Part shown: positions 8,837 through 19,700 of the stretch, one piece after another
How the letters are laid out: every line of letters begins with the position of its first letter
Numbering within the stretch: the first letter of the stretch is position 1
NCBI RefSeq assembly: GCF_013343235.1
Contig: NZ_CP040094.1
Span: forward strand, 566,501 to 630,500
Origin: Nostoc sp. TCL240-02
GTDB lineage: Bacteria; Cyanobacteriota; Cyanobacteriia; Cyanobacteriales; Nostocaceae
Reading direction: 5' to 3'
Length of the DNA stretch: 64,000 nucleotides
The notes under the pieces: generated by a model
The model's database searches: none
What the model saw: the letters and a program-made list of their open reading frames with translations, nothing else
Told to the model about the DNA's origin: nothing
Program-made: the position numbers and the translations under genes

Positions 8837-10051
8837 TTGTTACCAGTGCTGAAACACGATTACATGCAAGTTTCCCAGGATCAGCCTATTTATTCTGAAG
8901 CTCCACTCCAGCTGTTACTTTTTGTCGATGGACGACCTAAGTCCCGCCAACAGGTGCAGCGAATACGTGCTTACTTAAAAGAATTGCAGGCTGAGTATAC
9001 TTTTGAAGTTCAAACTATCGATGTTGGACAACAACCTTACTTAGCAGAACACTTTAAGTTGGTAGCAACGCCAGCTTTAATCAAAATCCATCCTGAACCA
9101 CGACAGGTTTTGGCTGGGAGTAATATCATAGCGCAATTAAAAAACTGGTGGCCTCGCTGGCAAGTTGCTGTAGACGCTTACTTAAAATTACAGGAAGACT
9201 TGCAAGAACACATAGACGACAATGGTCGGGGCACATTACCCAAATCTACTATCCATTCAGTTGCTGTTTCTGCTGAACTAATCCGACTCTCAGACGAAAT
9301 TTTTCGCTTGAAACAGGAAAAAGATAACCTCCAAGAGCAGCTACAGTTTAAAGACCGGGTGATTGCGATGCTGGCGCACGATCTCCGTAATCCCCTAACT
9401 GCTGCCGCGATCGCAATGGAAACTCTCCAATCTAACTACAATCTAGAGACAGGGGAATTCCAGCGCCTCAAGCCATCGATGACGGCACATTTATTAAAAC
9501 AAGCCCGCAATCAAACTAAGGTCATTGATCGAATGATTACTGATCTTTTGCAGGTAGGTCGTGGAAAAGATACAGAGTTTCCTTTACTACCACAAAAGGT
9601 ACAACTAGGTAAAGTCTTTTTAGATGTACTCGAAGAATTGTGCGATCGCTACACCGCCAAATCCCAAGAGGTAGAAACAGATATTCCTAGTGACTTACCT
9701 TATGTATATGCTGACCCAGAACGCATCCGCCAAGTGCTAGTGAATCTGTTAGATAATGCCATTAAATATACCCCAGAAGGTGGCAAGATTAGCGTTTCCG
9801 GATTGCACCGCACTACCCAAAAAGTTCAGTTTAGTATTGGCGATACTGGGCCTGGTATTCCTGTAGAGAATCGCGATCGCATCTTTGAAAACCACTTCCG
9901 CCTGCAACGGGATGAAGGTAAAGAAGGTTACGGGATTGGTCTTTGTTTATGCCAACGGATTATCCTGGCACACTATGGCCAAATTTGGGTAGACTCTGCC
10001 CCCAATAACGGAGCATGGTTCCACTTCACGCTGCCAGTTTATCCTTCTTAG
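8837..10051 (+). CDS. sasA: Circadian clock-output histidine kinase SasA
   Basis: Up to 404 residues. Residues about 22-110 form a KaiB-like thioredoxin-fold sensor ([17 protein letters not shown] ... VATPALIKI), the domain by which SasA docks on KaiC. A coiled coil follows, then the H-box [13 protein letters not shown], then the ATPase boxes: N-box [12 protein letters not shown]1 GDTGPGIP and G2 GYGIGLCLC. SasA autophosphorylates on KaiC and passes phosphate to RpaA. Neither the kai genes nor rpaA are in the window. The start is uncertain: the open frame begins at TTG 8837, with in-frame GTG 8846 (401 aa) and ATG 8864 (395 aa). No clear Shine-Dalgarno decides between them. Confidence 0.93.
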   Translation: MLPVLKHDYMQVSQDQPIYSEAPLQLLLFVDGRPKSRQQVQRIRAYLKELQAEYTFEVQTIDVGQQPYLAEHFKLVATPALIKIHPEPRQVLAGSNIIAQLKNWWPRWQVAVDAYLKLQEDLQEHIDDNGRGTLPKSTIHSVAVSAELIRLSDEIFRLKQEKDNLQEQLQFKDRVIAMLAHDLRNPLTAAAIAMETLQSNYNLETGEFQRLKPSMTAHLLKQARNQTKVIDRMITDLLQVGRGKDTEFPLLPQKVQLGKVFLDVLEELCDRYTAKSQEVETDIPSDLPYVYADPERIRQVLVNLLDNAIKYTPEGGKISVSGLHRTTQKVQFSIGDTGPGIPVENRDRIFENHFRLQRDEGKEGYGIGLCLCQRIILAHYGQIWVDSAPNNGAWFHFTLPVYPS

Positions 10052-10082
10052 GCAATGGGCATTCACAAATGACAAATGACAA

Positions 10083-11108
10083 TTAAAAACTTGAGATAAA
10101 GCGATCGCGCCCCCCTGCCTTTGCTTCGTAGAGCGCTTTATCTGCTCGCACAATCAAATCGGAAGGAGAGGATTCCCAAGTAGGTACAATAGTTGCTACG
10201 CCCATACTTAGCGTGACATGCTGACTCACAGCAGACCCGGCGTGAGCAATTTGCAAATCTTTGATTCCCGCTTGTATAGTTGCGGCCACGTGAACTGCAC
10301 CAGCTGCATGGGTGTATGGCATAATCACAGCAAATTCTTCGCCACCATAACGCGCTACTAAATCTTGATGTTTTTGCGCCTTCAGATTTAAGACAGCACC
10401 CACCTTTTGTAAACAGACATCTCCAGCAGGATGGCCATATTTATCGTTATAAAATTTAAAATAGTCGATATCACACAAAATCATTGACAAAGGAGATTCC
10501 TCTTGGGCAAGATTAATCCACTGAGTATTGAGATAATCATCAAAGCGACGACGATTAGCCAACTCAGTTAAGCCATCTACATTGGCAAGGTGCTGTAAAG
10601 CTTGGTTTGCTGCCTCTAATTGTTTGTATACTTGCCCTTGCTGTAGCAGTCGGCGCAACCGTTGGCGCAATACAGGCCAGTGAATTGGCTTAGTAACATA
10701 ATCAGTCGCCCCTGCATCAAAAGCACGGTTTACGGATTCCTCATCGTCCAAGCATGTGATCATCAATATGGGAGTGCGCTCCCATATTTTGGAGATCACA
10801 GTATTGTTAAGAGCTGAGTCAGTATCAAAGGTTGCTAGAGCTGAGATTAAATTATTCCTGGCAATTTGGAGCAATTGCTTACAGCAGGTAAAGCCATCCA
10901 TCACAGGCATTACAGCATCTAGCAAAACTATATCCGGTTTGATTGTCTCGTAAGCATCTAAACATTGCTTACCATCATTGACCTCAACCACTCGATAACC
11001 TTCTTGTTCCATAGCTTTACGCAACAACACTCGGATAGTCTTGTCATCATCAGCCACTAGAATCAGTGGTGGTTGTTTAGAAACAGAAAATGAGCTTATG
11101 CCTGACAT
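10083..11108 (-). CDS. PleD-like response regulator with GGDEF diguanylate cyclase domain
   Basis: 341 residues from the ATG at 11108, which has AAGG 8 nt upstream; the frame extends to 11153 without a better signal. A receiver domain comes first (LILVADDD, phospho-acceptor in IVLLDAVMPVMDG, Lys in YVTKPIHW), with an insertion of about 20 residues (NNLISALATFDTDSALNNT) that is not typical of receivers. A coiled-coil linker and a GGDEF domain follow: DGLTELANRRRFD, CDIDYFKFYND and the active site RYGGEEF. It should make cyclic di-GMP from two GTP. The inhibitory-site position before GGEEF reads KHQD, not RxxD, so product inhibition may be weakened. Confidence 0.88.
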   Translation of the reverse strand: MSGISSFSVSKQPPLILVADDDKTIRVLLRKAMEQEGYRVVEVNDGKQCLDAYETIKPDIVLLDAVMPVMDGFTCCKQLLQIARNNLISALATFDTDSALNNTVISKIWERTPILMITCLDDEESVNRAFDAGATDYVTKPIHWPVLRQRLRRLLQQGQVYKQLEAANQALQHLANVDGLTELANRRRFDDYLNTQWINLAQEESPLSMILCDIDYFKFYNDKYGHPAGDVCLQKVGAVLNLKAQKHQDLVARYGGEEFAVIMPYTHAAGAVHVAATIQAGIKDLQIAHAGSAVSQHVTLSMGVATIVPTWESSPSDLIVRADKALYEAKAGGRDRFISSF

Positions 11109-11326
11109 GAGTTGCCTTCCACTTGCAGGATTATTCTGAAAAAGGCTGTGCAACTCAATCGCATGGGAGCGATCGCTCTTTTCATCAATGCCAGAATTTG
11201 CGGCAAAGGTGTGTCTGGCTTCACAATCAACTGTTTTTTGACAATAGACTGCTCAATGTTCTTGAGCCAAGTAAGCGGTAGATAACTAAGTTGCATAGAC
11301 AATCTATAATTGGAACACGAAGGCAA
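11096..11326 (-). pseudogene. Truncated CBS-domain protein preceding the diguanylate cyclase
   Basis: 76 codons; a likely start is the ATG at 11296 (MQLSYLPLTWLKNIEQSIV). The stretch KKQLIVKPDTPLPQILALMKR looks like the first strand and helix of a CBS domain, as in multi-sensor cyanobacterial signalling proteins. The frame then loses similarity and stops after about 25 further residues. Its stop overlaps the start of the GGDEF gene by 13 nt, so translational coupling is possible. I read it as the 5' remnant of a larger sensor gene that decayed. A short functional leader gene cannot be excluded. Confidence 0.45.
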
Positions 11327-11985
11327 TTTTTACCTTTTTGTTCGGCTATGGTTATGGGAGGAAGTGTTGCTTTTATATTTCCCCATTGTTAAAGTTAAAT
11401 TGCAATTTTAAAAAAAATTGCAAATATATACCTTAATTAGTTAGTTTATAAACTTAGCGAAATAGGGCAAAGCAATTGTCAAAGTACGTTTATAAAATAT
11501 AGCAACTTAAATCATTTATGAGAGATGAAATCGCTGAAAGGCTTTAAAACATGTATTTTTAATCTCCGTATTTTCTTACGTTTAAAATTTGATTACTATA
11601 GCTAATATTAAATACTAATATCACTTGACTTAAATGTCTTTAGTCTATTGGGCAAGGGGGATAAAAGTTCAGTATAATTACATAAAAATAAGGTTAAGAT
11701 TGAACTTGGTGCAAAGTTTTATTGTCGAATCACTCTAAGTTAATAAATTAAGTGAAAATTCTTATTTAATCAAATCAACTATATTTAGTTAAGTTAAAAA
11801 TCGATTTTTTTATTCTAAAAAATAGTAATTTATCAGTTAACTTTATATGAATATAGATATACTAAAGTAAGTATTGATATTTTAAAAAACAACTAAATCC
11901 TATGAGGACTGCACAGACAGCAGATAAAATCGACATTTTTGGACTACAAAAAACCAAATCTCTTTGCATTTATTAAATCTTTAAA
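11327..11985. other. AT-rich spacer between the diguanylate cyclase and crr7
   Basis: About 660 bp, strongly AT-rich (especially 11400-11900), with no recognisable repeat or open frame. It probably contains the promoters of both divergent genes. Confidence 0.45.
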
Positions 11986-12246
11986 ATGCCAGACTCATTA
12001 ATGTATCAGCAAGATCACTTTGTTCTTTTAGAAACAAATAAAGCAGAGCAATTTCTGACACAATCAGAATTATTAGAAAAGCTCAAAACGACTCTCCAGC
12101 AACTTATAATTCAAGATTTACCGCCTGACTTGCAAAAGTTTGATACTGTGGAAGCTCAAGCACAATATTTACTCGATACCGGCTGTGAATTAGATATTGG
12201 CCCTGGGCAATATTTACAATGGTATGCAGTTCGTTTAGAAAAGTAA
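11986..12246 (+). CDS. crr7: Crr7-like protein (chlororespiratory reduction 7)
   Basis: 86 residues. The sequence (MYQQDHFVLLET, LPPDLQKFDTVEAQAQYLLDT, LDIGPGQYLQWYAVRLEK) matches the cyanobacterial Crr7 family as I recall it. In chloroplasts Crr7 is needed for stable accumulation of the NDH-1 complex that drives cyclic electron flow. The cyanobacterial role is inferred by homology. There is no signal peptide or membrane segment. A possible alternative start is Met6. Confidence 0.78.
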   Translation: MPDSLMYQQDHFVLLETNKAEQFLTQSELLEKLKTTLQQLIIQDLPPDLQKFDTVEAQAQYLLDTGCELDIGPGQYLQWYAVRLEK

Positions 12247-12330
12247 CTTTTTGGTCATTAGTAAAAAACCAGTCAATCCTGTATATAGCAATACAATTGA
12301 CTTAATTATCATCGGTGGCAATTTTTAGGC

Positions 12331-12360
12331 GTGTAGAGACGCAAAGTTTCGCGTCTCTAC
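12331..12360. repeat. GTAGAGACGC palindromic repeat
   Basis: GTAGAGACGC-aaagttt-CGCGTCTCTAC, an inverted repeat of the Nostoc GTAGAGACG family. It lies 85 bp after crr7 and could also act as its terminator. A related copy is embedded in the kinase gene at 26046. Confidence 0.7.
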
Positions 12361-12498
12361 TTAGGTTGATGCTATCCCCTATGAAAGTGAAAATTTCAGT
12401 TAACTTAAGTACAAAGAGGGTTTATTTATCGAGAACTTAAGTAAAATTTGGGTAACGACAAGCCATAAAGTTTTGGTAACAATAACTTTTGTCCCTGA

Positions 12499-13068
12499 CT
12501 ATTGACTACTGACGAGCGACTCTTTTGGACTATTAATCAGTGCTAACTCAATTGTATTTTCAGATGGCTGTGTTATTTGAATCTCCAATCCCGGCCCAAA
12601 ATAATTAGTCATTTTTTCCTGCTTTTTTTGCCATACATCAATTGGTATTAGCGGTGAATCAAATTCTAAAATTAGGACATAGTTTCCATTAATTTCTACT
12701 TCTCGTAACCCTGTGACTGTTGGCCGTTCCTGGTCTGTGGGACTCAAACCCAGAAAAGAAAGTGTTGTATCTAAATGAGCATCTTGACCGTAACAATATC
12801 GGGTGATGTCTTTGCGAATTTTATTTTGAGTATCAGTTGCTTGCTGTTCTCGCAGTTTCAATGCTGACGGTGATGTATTTTGGGTAAAGGGTACTGGCTT
12901 AAGTTCATTAGCTTTTAGTGCCAGTCCTCCCAACAATAGAGGAATACCGTAAAAAAATCCGACAAGATTCAGTGTGGCATTATTACCAGCATAGGCGACG
13001 AAGCCCATAATGGTTAATATGCCACCGATAGTTAAACCGAGTGTTCCCAAAGAGATTTGACGTAGCAT
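12499..13068 (-). CDS. DUF2854 membrane protein
   Basis: 189 residues. Two adjacent transmembrane helices sit at the N-terminus (about 8-28 and 33-51), followed by a soluble domain with YCYGQDAHLDTTLSFLGLSP and LREVEINGNYVLILEFDSP. This is the DUF2854 architecture found in cyanobacteria and plant plastids. The function is unknown to me. It is monocistronic by spacing. Confidence 0.75.
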   Translation of the reverse strand: MLRQISLGTLGLTIGGILTIMGFVAYAGNNATLNLVGFFYGIPLLLGGLALKANELKPVPFTQNTSPSALKLREQQATDTQNKIRKDITRYCYGQDAHLDTTLSFLGLSPTDQERPTVTGLREVEINGNYVLILEFDSPLIPIDVWQKKQEKMTNYFGPGLEIQITQPSENTIELALINSPKESLVSSQ

Positions 13069-13412
13069 GAGCTTAAATTAGTATAAATTCTTAATACCTC
13101 AGTTTTATTATCATCGGCTATGAGTAACAAATTAGGGAAGAACATCATCCTTAGAGATTAGTAATTCAACTAACTCAAAATTACCAGGTCAAGACTCACA
13201 CAAAGAGAAGTCAAGCGCTTCTGGCTTACTTAGTTTAAAACTTCTCATATCAGAGACGCTACACGTAGCCTGCTTTTGAGTAGGGGTACGGGAGACATGA
13301 GGAGTTTCTAGGAGGACAGTTAGTGTAGTGGACTACTAAGAGTATAGTGCCCCAAAATGTTGGATTTTGAGTTAACTTAAAATTTAAAGGTAGTTAAAAA
13401 TGGAAAAAAATA
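13069..13412. other. Spacer with interspersed-repeat debris
   Basis: About 340 bp. It contains a repeat-like segment (ACGCTACACGTAGCC near 13257, with a short self-complementary core) and no ORF. Promoters for the flanking divergent genes should lie here. Confidence 0.4.
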
Positions 13413-13586
13413 ATGGATGTACAGACTATAAAAGAACGAATTGTTGCAGTTCAAAGTAAACGCGAGTACCTATTAGGCCTGCTAGAGCAACCAAACCTGG
13501 GAACATTGAGAGTTGACGTAAATCAGGCTTTGGAAGAACTAGATGAATTAATTGATGAATTTAAACGCACCATTCCAGTAGAGTAG
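13413..13586 (+). CDS. 57-residue conserved-looking microprotein
   Basis: ATG at 13413 to TAG at 13586. The product begins MDVQTIKERIVAVQSKREYL, contains GLLEQPNLGTLRVDVNQAL and ends FKRTIPVE. It is acidic and strongly helical, with a heptad-like pattern that suggests a small coiled-coil or helical-hairpin protein. Codon use is coding-like. I recall similar short hypothetical proteins in Nostocales but cannot name a family. No function can be assigned. Confidence 0.6.
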   Translation: MDVQTIKERIVAVQSKREYLLGLLEQPNLGTLRVDVNQALEELDELIDEFKRTIPVE

Positions 13587-13714
13587 AAAATAGCACAAAT
13601 GCGTCGGTTTAACTGTAAACTTCAGCTAATACCGACGCTGCGTAGTATTATAATGTTTTCAAATCCCCAAAATTTAACTAAGCCTGAGCTGGCGAAGCAG
13701 CATAGTTGTATCAT

Positions 13715-14146
13715 TTACCCTGCAACTGAATCATCTTTTGCACGCTGACCTAACCGCCTAACTAAAGCAATCAGTTCGCTTGTGGGTACATCTTTCTTGC
13801 AAACATCATCAAAGCTAGACATTGCCTTATTTCTTTGAAAATTTACGTCTTCTACTGAGGAGTAAGCAAGGATTTGGGTGTTCGGAGATATAGCTTTAAT
13901 TTGGCTAGACGCGCTCCAGCCATCCATGACTGGCATTTGTAAATCTAGAACAATTACGTCAGGATGACAACGTTTAACCATTTCTATAGCTTCTTCACCA
14001 TTACTAGCTAAACCTACTACTTGAATATTCTCCTGACAAGAAAAAACCAATTGCAAGGTTAGACGAGTCAGTTCATGGTCATCAACTACTAGAACACGCA
14101 AGGTAGAAAGCTCACAGGATAACATTAACATTGAGGGGAAAGACAA
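13715..14146 (-). CDS. Single-domain response regulator (NarL-type receiver)
   Basis: 143 residues, a receiver domain only: LRVLVVDDHELTR (acidic pair), phospho-acceptor Asp in DVIVLDLQMPVMDGWS, Ser/Thr switch near ILAYSSV, and Lys in VCKKDVPTSEL. The sequence resembles the receiver of NarL/FixJ regulators but stops before any helix-turn-helix. It must therefore act through protein contacts or phosphotransfer. No histidine kinase is adjacent. The start may be a later Met (Met6 or Met8), closer to the first beta strand. Confidence 0.85.
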   Translation of the reverse strand: MSFPSMLMLSCELSTLRVLVVDDHELTRLTLQLVFSCQENIQVVGLASNGEEAIEMVKRCHPDVIVLDLQMPVMDGWSASSQIKAISPNTQILAYSSVEDVNFQRNKAMSSFDDVCKKDVPTSELIALVRRLGQRAKDDSVAG

Positions 14147-14391
14147 ATTTATTCAGAATAACCTCTCTAGTCTATGGGAACACGTGCCAGCACTAACTCT
14201 ATCCAATGGGTGATTGAAGAAGAATTCAGAATTAAGAAATCAGTAATCTTGATGCTTTTTACGAGACGCTTTTGCTAGGAAGATCGCCGGGGTAAGCGGA
14301 CTCGCTATCTTTATGTTATCTGCTTTTTGATCGGAATTCATTCTAAATTTGGAATCCTGATTCATAAATTTTGTGTGAACCTATGACAAAT

Positions 14392-14423
14392 AACTTAGAT
14401 AACTTTTAAAAGTTATCTAAGTT
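14392..14423 (-). terminator. Perfect 32-nt palindrome downstream of ppk1
   Basis: Sixteen bases (AACTTAGATAACTTTT) are followed immediately by their exact complement, 34 bp after the ppk1 stop. Flanking TGACAA/TTGTCA bases extend the stem after a mismatched stretch. It is a probable ppk1 3' terminator or stabiliser, although no long T-run follows on the minus strand. Confidence 0.6.
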
Positions 14424-14456
14424 TAGATAGTTGTCAAATTTAAAGTAACTTATTTT

Positions 14457-16634
14457 TTAATCAATCAAGTTGGAGGTTACACCAGTTGAGCGTAATGCCA
14501 TATTCATAAGAATTTTTTGTGAATTGGCTTCTGGAGAATCATCATAAGGACGGCGTTGAATGTAAGTGCCATCGGCTTGTAATTCCCAAGCTTGGCGATT
14601 ATCTGCGAGCATAATCCCCATAATTTCCTGCAAATCTTTTGCAATATCTGGATCTTTTATTGGAGTAATTACTTCGACTCGGCGATCTAGGTTGCGGCGC
14701 ATCCAGTCGGCACTACCGATATAGATTTCCTCCTGTGTATTGTTATGAAAATAATAAATCCGAGAGTGTTCTAAAAAGCGACCGACGATGCTAATAATGC
14801 GAATGTTTTCACTAATATCTTTGAGTCCTGGACGCAAACAGCAAACGCCCCTGATAATTAAGTCGATTTGCACTCCGGCGCGGGAAGCTTCATATAGAGT
14901 GGCGATAATTTGCGGATCGACTAGGGAATTCATTTTGGCAACAATGCGTCCAGAAAATCCATTTTGAACATTTTCAATTTCGCGGTTAATTAGTGCCAAG
15001 AACCGATCGCGCATATTTACAGGTGCGACCAGCAATTCTCGATAAGACTTTTGTCGGGAGTATCCTGTCAAGAAATTAAATAAATCTGTGATGTCAGCAC
15101 CTAATTCTTCCCGGCAACTAAATAATCCCAAATCTGTATACAACCGTGCTGTTTTAGGGTTATAATTACCAGTGCCAATATGTACGTAACGGCGTATTCG
15201 ATCTTTTTCACGCCGTACCACCATAACGGTTTTACTGTGGGTTTTCAGTCCCACTAAACCATAGACTACATGCACTCCAACTCTTTCAAGTCGTTTTGCC
15301 CAGTAAATATTATTTTCCTCATCAAATCGCGCTTTTAATTCCACCAGTACAGATACCTGCTTATCATTTTCAGCAGCAGCAATTAAGGCGTTGACGATGG
15401 GCGAGTCGCCAGAAGTCCGGTAAAGTGTCATCTTGATGGCTAACACATTCGGATCGTAGGCGGCATGGGTAATAAAGCGCACCACTGTAGCCGAAAAGGA
15501 TTGATAGGGATGGTGTACTAATAAATCTTTTTCCCGAATCACAGCAAAAAAGTCTTTTCCTTCGTCCGTCTCCAGCGCATCGGGGTCTAAACTCGGTTCC
15601 CTCAACCTTTGCAAGCGTAATGGGACAACAGATTGGCGTGGTGGATCTTTGAGTTCTGGCAATGGCAAGGACATAAAATACATCAAATCTCGCAATCCCA
15701 AAAGACCGTCTACTTCGTAGAGATCGCTTTCTGTTAATTCCAAATCGTGCAATAATCGCGATCGCACTATTTCAGGAGTCTGGGATTGAATTTCTAGCCG
15801 CACTGGACTCCCGCCTAGCCGCCGTTTTCGCAATTCCTGTTCAATCGCTAACAACAAATCATCTGCTTCATCTTCTTCTAAGACCAAATCGGCATCACGG
15901 GTAATGCGAAACGGATGATATTCTTGAATATTCATCCCTGGAAATAGAGATTCCAAGTTATGAGCGATCGCTTGTTCTAAAGGTACACCAGTCCAGTTAG
16001 CAGGTTTGTCGTTATTTTGTCCCAACTCAGGCGGTATTGGTAAAAATCGCGGCAGAACGTTGGGGACTTTAACTCTGGCAAAGAATTCTTCTTCGGTGTC
16101 TGGGTTTTTGACCACAACAGCTAGATTCAGACTGAGATTAGAAATAAAAGGAAAAGGATGACTAGGATCGACAGCCAAAGGTGTCAAAACTGGAAATACT
16201 TGTTCCTCAAAATAGCTATTTAGATGAGTTCGCTGTTTTTGATTCAAATCTATGTAATTCAGGATATGAATGCCATGATTTGCTAACAATGGACGAAGTA
16301 CTTCCTCAAAATGTTGATGCTCTTTCTTGACATGAGGAATCAGGGTAGACCTAATATCATCTAGCTGTTGTTGTGGTGTCCGACCATCGGGAGTTAATAA
16401 GCTGACTTTTGCCTCTACTTGTTGCTTTAAACCAGCAACCCGCACCATGAAAAACTCATCCAAATTAGAGTTGAAGATTCCTAAAAACTTGAGGCGTTCC
16501 AAAAGAGGCGTGCGATCGTCACAAGCTTCATGTAACACCCTGGCATTAAATTCTAGCCAGCTTAACTCCCGGTTAAGATAATATTGTGGATCGTTTAAAT
16601 TGATGGGATTGGCGCTTTTCTTCGATTTTGCCAT
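14457..16634 (-). CDS. ppk1: Polyphosphate kinase 1
   Basis: 725 residues from the ATG at 16634 (MAKSKKSANPINLNDPQYYLNRELSWLEFNARVL); the longer frame to 16706 lacks family similarity. The N-domain motif ELSWLEFNARVLHEA, the core NLDEFFMVRVAGL, the phospho-histidine segment HIGTGNYNPKTARLYTDLG, and the C-terminal HSRIYYFHNN and GSADWMRRNLDRRVEV are all present and full length. PPK1 reversibly polymerises ATP gamma-phosphate into polyphosphate through a phospho-His intermediate. It lies 124 bp after the usher gene on the same strand, but no functional link is evident. Confidence 0.96.
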   Translation of the reverse strand: MAKSKKSANPINLNDPQYYLNRELSWLEFNARVLHEACDDRTPLLERLKFLGIFNSNLDEFFMVRVAGLKQQVEAKVSLLTPDGRTPQQQLDDIRSTLIPHVKKEHQHFEEVLRPLLANHGIHILNYIDLNQKQRTHLNSYFEEQVFPVLTPLAVDPSHPFPFISNLSLNLAVVVKNPDTEEEFFARVKVPNVLPRFLPIPPELGQNNDKPANWTGVPLEQAIAHNLESLFPGMNIQEYHPFRITRDADLVLEEDEADDLLLAIEQELRKRRLGGSPVRLEIQSQTPEIVRSRLLHDLELTESDLYEVDGLLGLRDLMYFMSLPLPELKDPPRQSVVPLRLQRLREPSLDPDALETDEGKDFFAVIREKDLLVHHPYQSFSATVVRFITHAAYDPNVLAIKMTLYRTSGDSPIVNALIAAAENDKQVSVLVELKARFDEENNIYWAKRLERVGVHVVYGLVGLKTHSKTVMVVRREKDRIRRYVHIGTGNYNPKTARLYTDLGLFSCREELGADITDLFNFLTGYSRQKSYRELLVAPVNMRDRFLALINREIENVQNGFSGRIVAKMNSLVDPQIIATLYEASRAGVQIDLIIRGVCCLRPGLKDISENIRIISIVGRFLEHSRIYYFHNNTQEEIYIGSADWMRRNLDRRVEVITPIKDPDIAKDLQEIMGIMLADNRQAWELQADGTYIQRRPYDDSPEANSQKILMNMALRSTGVTSNLID

Positions 16635-16758
16635 AACGATCTTAGGGTAGCTAGATGTAGCCCATACAGATGGAGAACAATACACATAGTAAATTAAATC
16701 GGGCATCCAAGTGAAGCGGTTTGTCCCTAATTGTCGCTTTTAGAAAAATCTTAAAAAC

Positions 16759-19700
16759 TTATTTTTCTTGAGTTTCTTTTTTCTCCTGAGTTTCCTTAGC
16801 GGCTGCGGCAATGGGTAATTGCAGATTTTGGTCGTATATAAACTCTTTATTAATTGCTACTTCTAATTTTGGTAAAGTGTTGCTATTGGCGATGCCATCT
16901 TGAACAGGAACGCGCAATGTATAGTTACCAACAGGAACGGCATCTAGACGGTAAAGACCAAATTGATCAGTCACAGATGATACTACTCGTTTACCTTGAG
17001 CATCAACTAGTTCTACTTCCACATTTGGTATTGGCTGACCTGCCACATCAGTAATTTTGCCCGCCATACCATATTCTAATCGGACGGGGAAATTTAATTG
17101 AGTCACAGCTGCACCTGCTACTTCAGCAACTATAGAAGTTTTTCGCAGAGCAATTTCAATTGGTAATTCGTCTGGATCTAGTGCAATTACATAGACACCT
17201 TCTCGCAAGTTACCGACAAAGAAATTACCTTGAGCGTCTATTTTAGTTGTACCAACAGTGCGGCCCCGGTTATCGTAAACATTGATAATACCGCCATCAA
17301 GGTCTGCACCCTTCCTACCACCTTCAATAACCATTCTTCCAGCGATCGCTCCTCTATCTTTGCCAACTGAGCTATATTCAGCCGGTGACACTCTACCGCC
17401 AGCAAATGATAAATCGGATACTAAGGAGATCGTTAGGCGATCGTCCCCAATGCCACCAAGAATGTTTCTATTTCTAGACGGGATGCCTTGATAATCAATT
17501 GAGGCGAATAATCCTGGCACTATCCGCATACTAGCACCGACAACCGGCCCAACTTCTCCATCTCTATATCCTAGTCCTAAGCGCCAACTCAGACCATAAA
17601 GGCTAGGAGAGCTATAATTCAGTCCCAAAGTGTAACGAGTCGCTAAATCACCACCAGATTCAGTCCCGAAGGATACTAGATAATCACGGCTTAGGTTATA
17701 GCCAAAATCTGTTGTATAAACATTACTAAAAGAGTTAAAAGATAGTCTGCTATTTCTTGTTGGTTGGTAGAAGGCGTTGAATGAATAGTTGCCAAAATAA
17801 TCTGGTGTACCTCTCAAGGATAAGTTAGACAATGGGCGGAATGAAAAAGTCGGCAAAATGTAATTACTCGAATCACTTTGGTTTTGGTAACTGCGGGCAA
17901 TAAAGCCTAAACTTAGATTGTTACTGAATTTATATCTGATATCGAGAGCATTATTCTTGCGATCGCGTGACTGATCATTGCTGCTAAAATAGCCTGTCGG
18001 ATATAATTCAGAAACTCCCAAAATTTGCAAACGATCCAACTGAATATCCAAATTAGCCGCATAACCTAACTCACCGTTAGAAGTACCAGCATTCGCTGAT
18101 AAAATTACAGGATTTGCCAAACGCCAAGCGAAACCTGCCTGCGCTTGTGTACTATCAGCTAATAATTGTGCAGAGCTTTCCAAGGTTAAATTATCAGATA
18201 TACCCTGGCGTATCTGATAAAATCCAGCGAGCTGACCTGATTGAGTCGAAGGAAAATCATCCAATAAATTATTTTGGATATAGTTACCAGTTAATCCTAT
18301 TCCGGCTAGCTGCACATTACCGCCAGATGGTAACAATAAATCTGAAGCATTGAGTCTTAAAGAACGAATTTCTGTCGGTACACTGAAATTATTGCGGTCA
18401 AATACAAACAGTTCAATATCATTACTTTGACCAGTAGGCAAATTGACATCTGCAAATTCGTATTCTCCACTTAGTCCTACCTGCCGTTGGGCAACCACAA
18501 CGCCACTAACTCTTAACTGAACAAAACTGGCTGGGGGAACTACACCACGAAATGTTTGTATAGGTTGGGAACGTCTTGGTAGAAGCTCATTAGCACTAGA
18601 ACTTGTATTAAACCTGTCAGTAGGTAGATTAGTATAACCAATCTGCACTCCCGTCAAATTGAGATTAGTAGCTAAAGGATTTAACCCAATTTGTTGGCGA
18701 CCTATTTGATAAAGCATTCGCCCTGAGCGTTTAAAGTAAAAATATTCACTTAGTTGGGGCGAGTTCACAAAATCATTCTCTAAACGTAACCGCCACGCAC
18801 CACCTCCTAAACGCCCACCCAAAAGAGAAGAACTACGCCAGTTTGTATTACCAGAATTACTGTAATAATTTAACTCTTGCCGGAAATTAGATAAACCACT
18901 ACTAGGAGGTCTAACTTCTGGCTTGAGGTCAATTGCCTGATTTCCTGATTCTCCATTACCTCTACGCCAAGGTAAATCAACATTTAAAGCTAAGTCTGAA
19001 GTTTTTAGCTCTATCTCAGTAAGTAATTTCTCTTTTAGGAAAGTATCACTAATATAAGTAATACCATTAATTTTTTTTAAGTCTGACTCTGTAACAGTTA
19101 CTACACCTAAAGGTGTTTTCAGTTGGGTTTTACCGATATCAATATTTTCAACCGTAAATCCAGCAATTTGGGCAAAATCGAACAGTGGAATTAATAATTT
19201 TCCTTCATCGGGAATAACTTCTAAACTTCCAACTTCCTGTCCATTAATGAATACTCCCAATAATAAACTTTTAGCTTCCGCCAAGATATTATTAATAGCA
19301 GGATTTGCAGGAGGATTATTCTTCCCTGTTGAGCTTTTTAAAACATCACTGCTAGTAGAGATTGGAATAACTATATTATTGTTAATCTTTTGTTCCTTTT
19401 CAGGAGACATCTGATTTTTAACATTATGACTATGAGCGGCATTTCTGATATCTCTTAGAGTACTTTTGATGTCACGAATAGCTGAATTCTGAGACGCTGC
19501 TGAGGGTGTGATACTTTGAGCTACAACCTGTTGACTAAGTTGCTTAGTGTCAGAATCTAAAGCATTTTCAGTAGTTATATTACTAGCTGTAATGTTTTCA
19601 TGGTCTATCTTGTAAGAATCCTGTGATTTATCCGTGGAAAACTCAGGTGGTAATGTTTCTGGTGGTGAAGGAGTTGCAATTGCTCCAGCAAATGCTTTAT

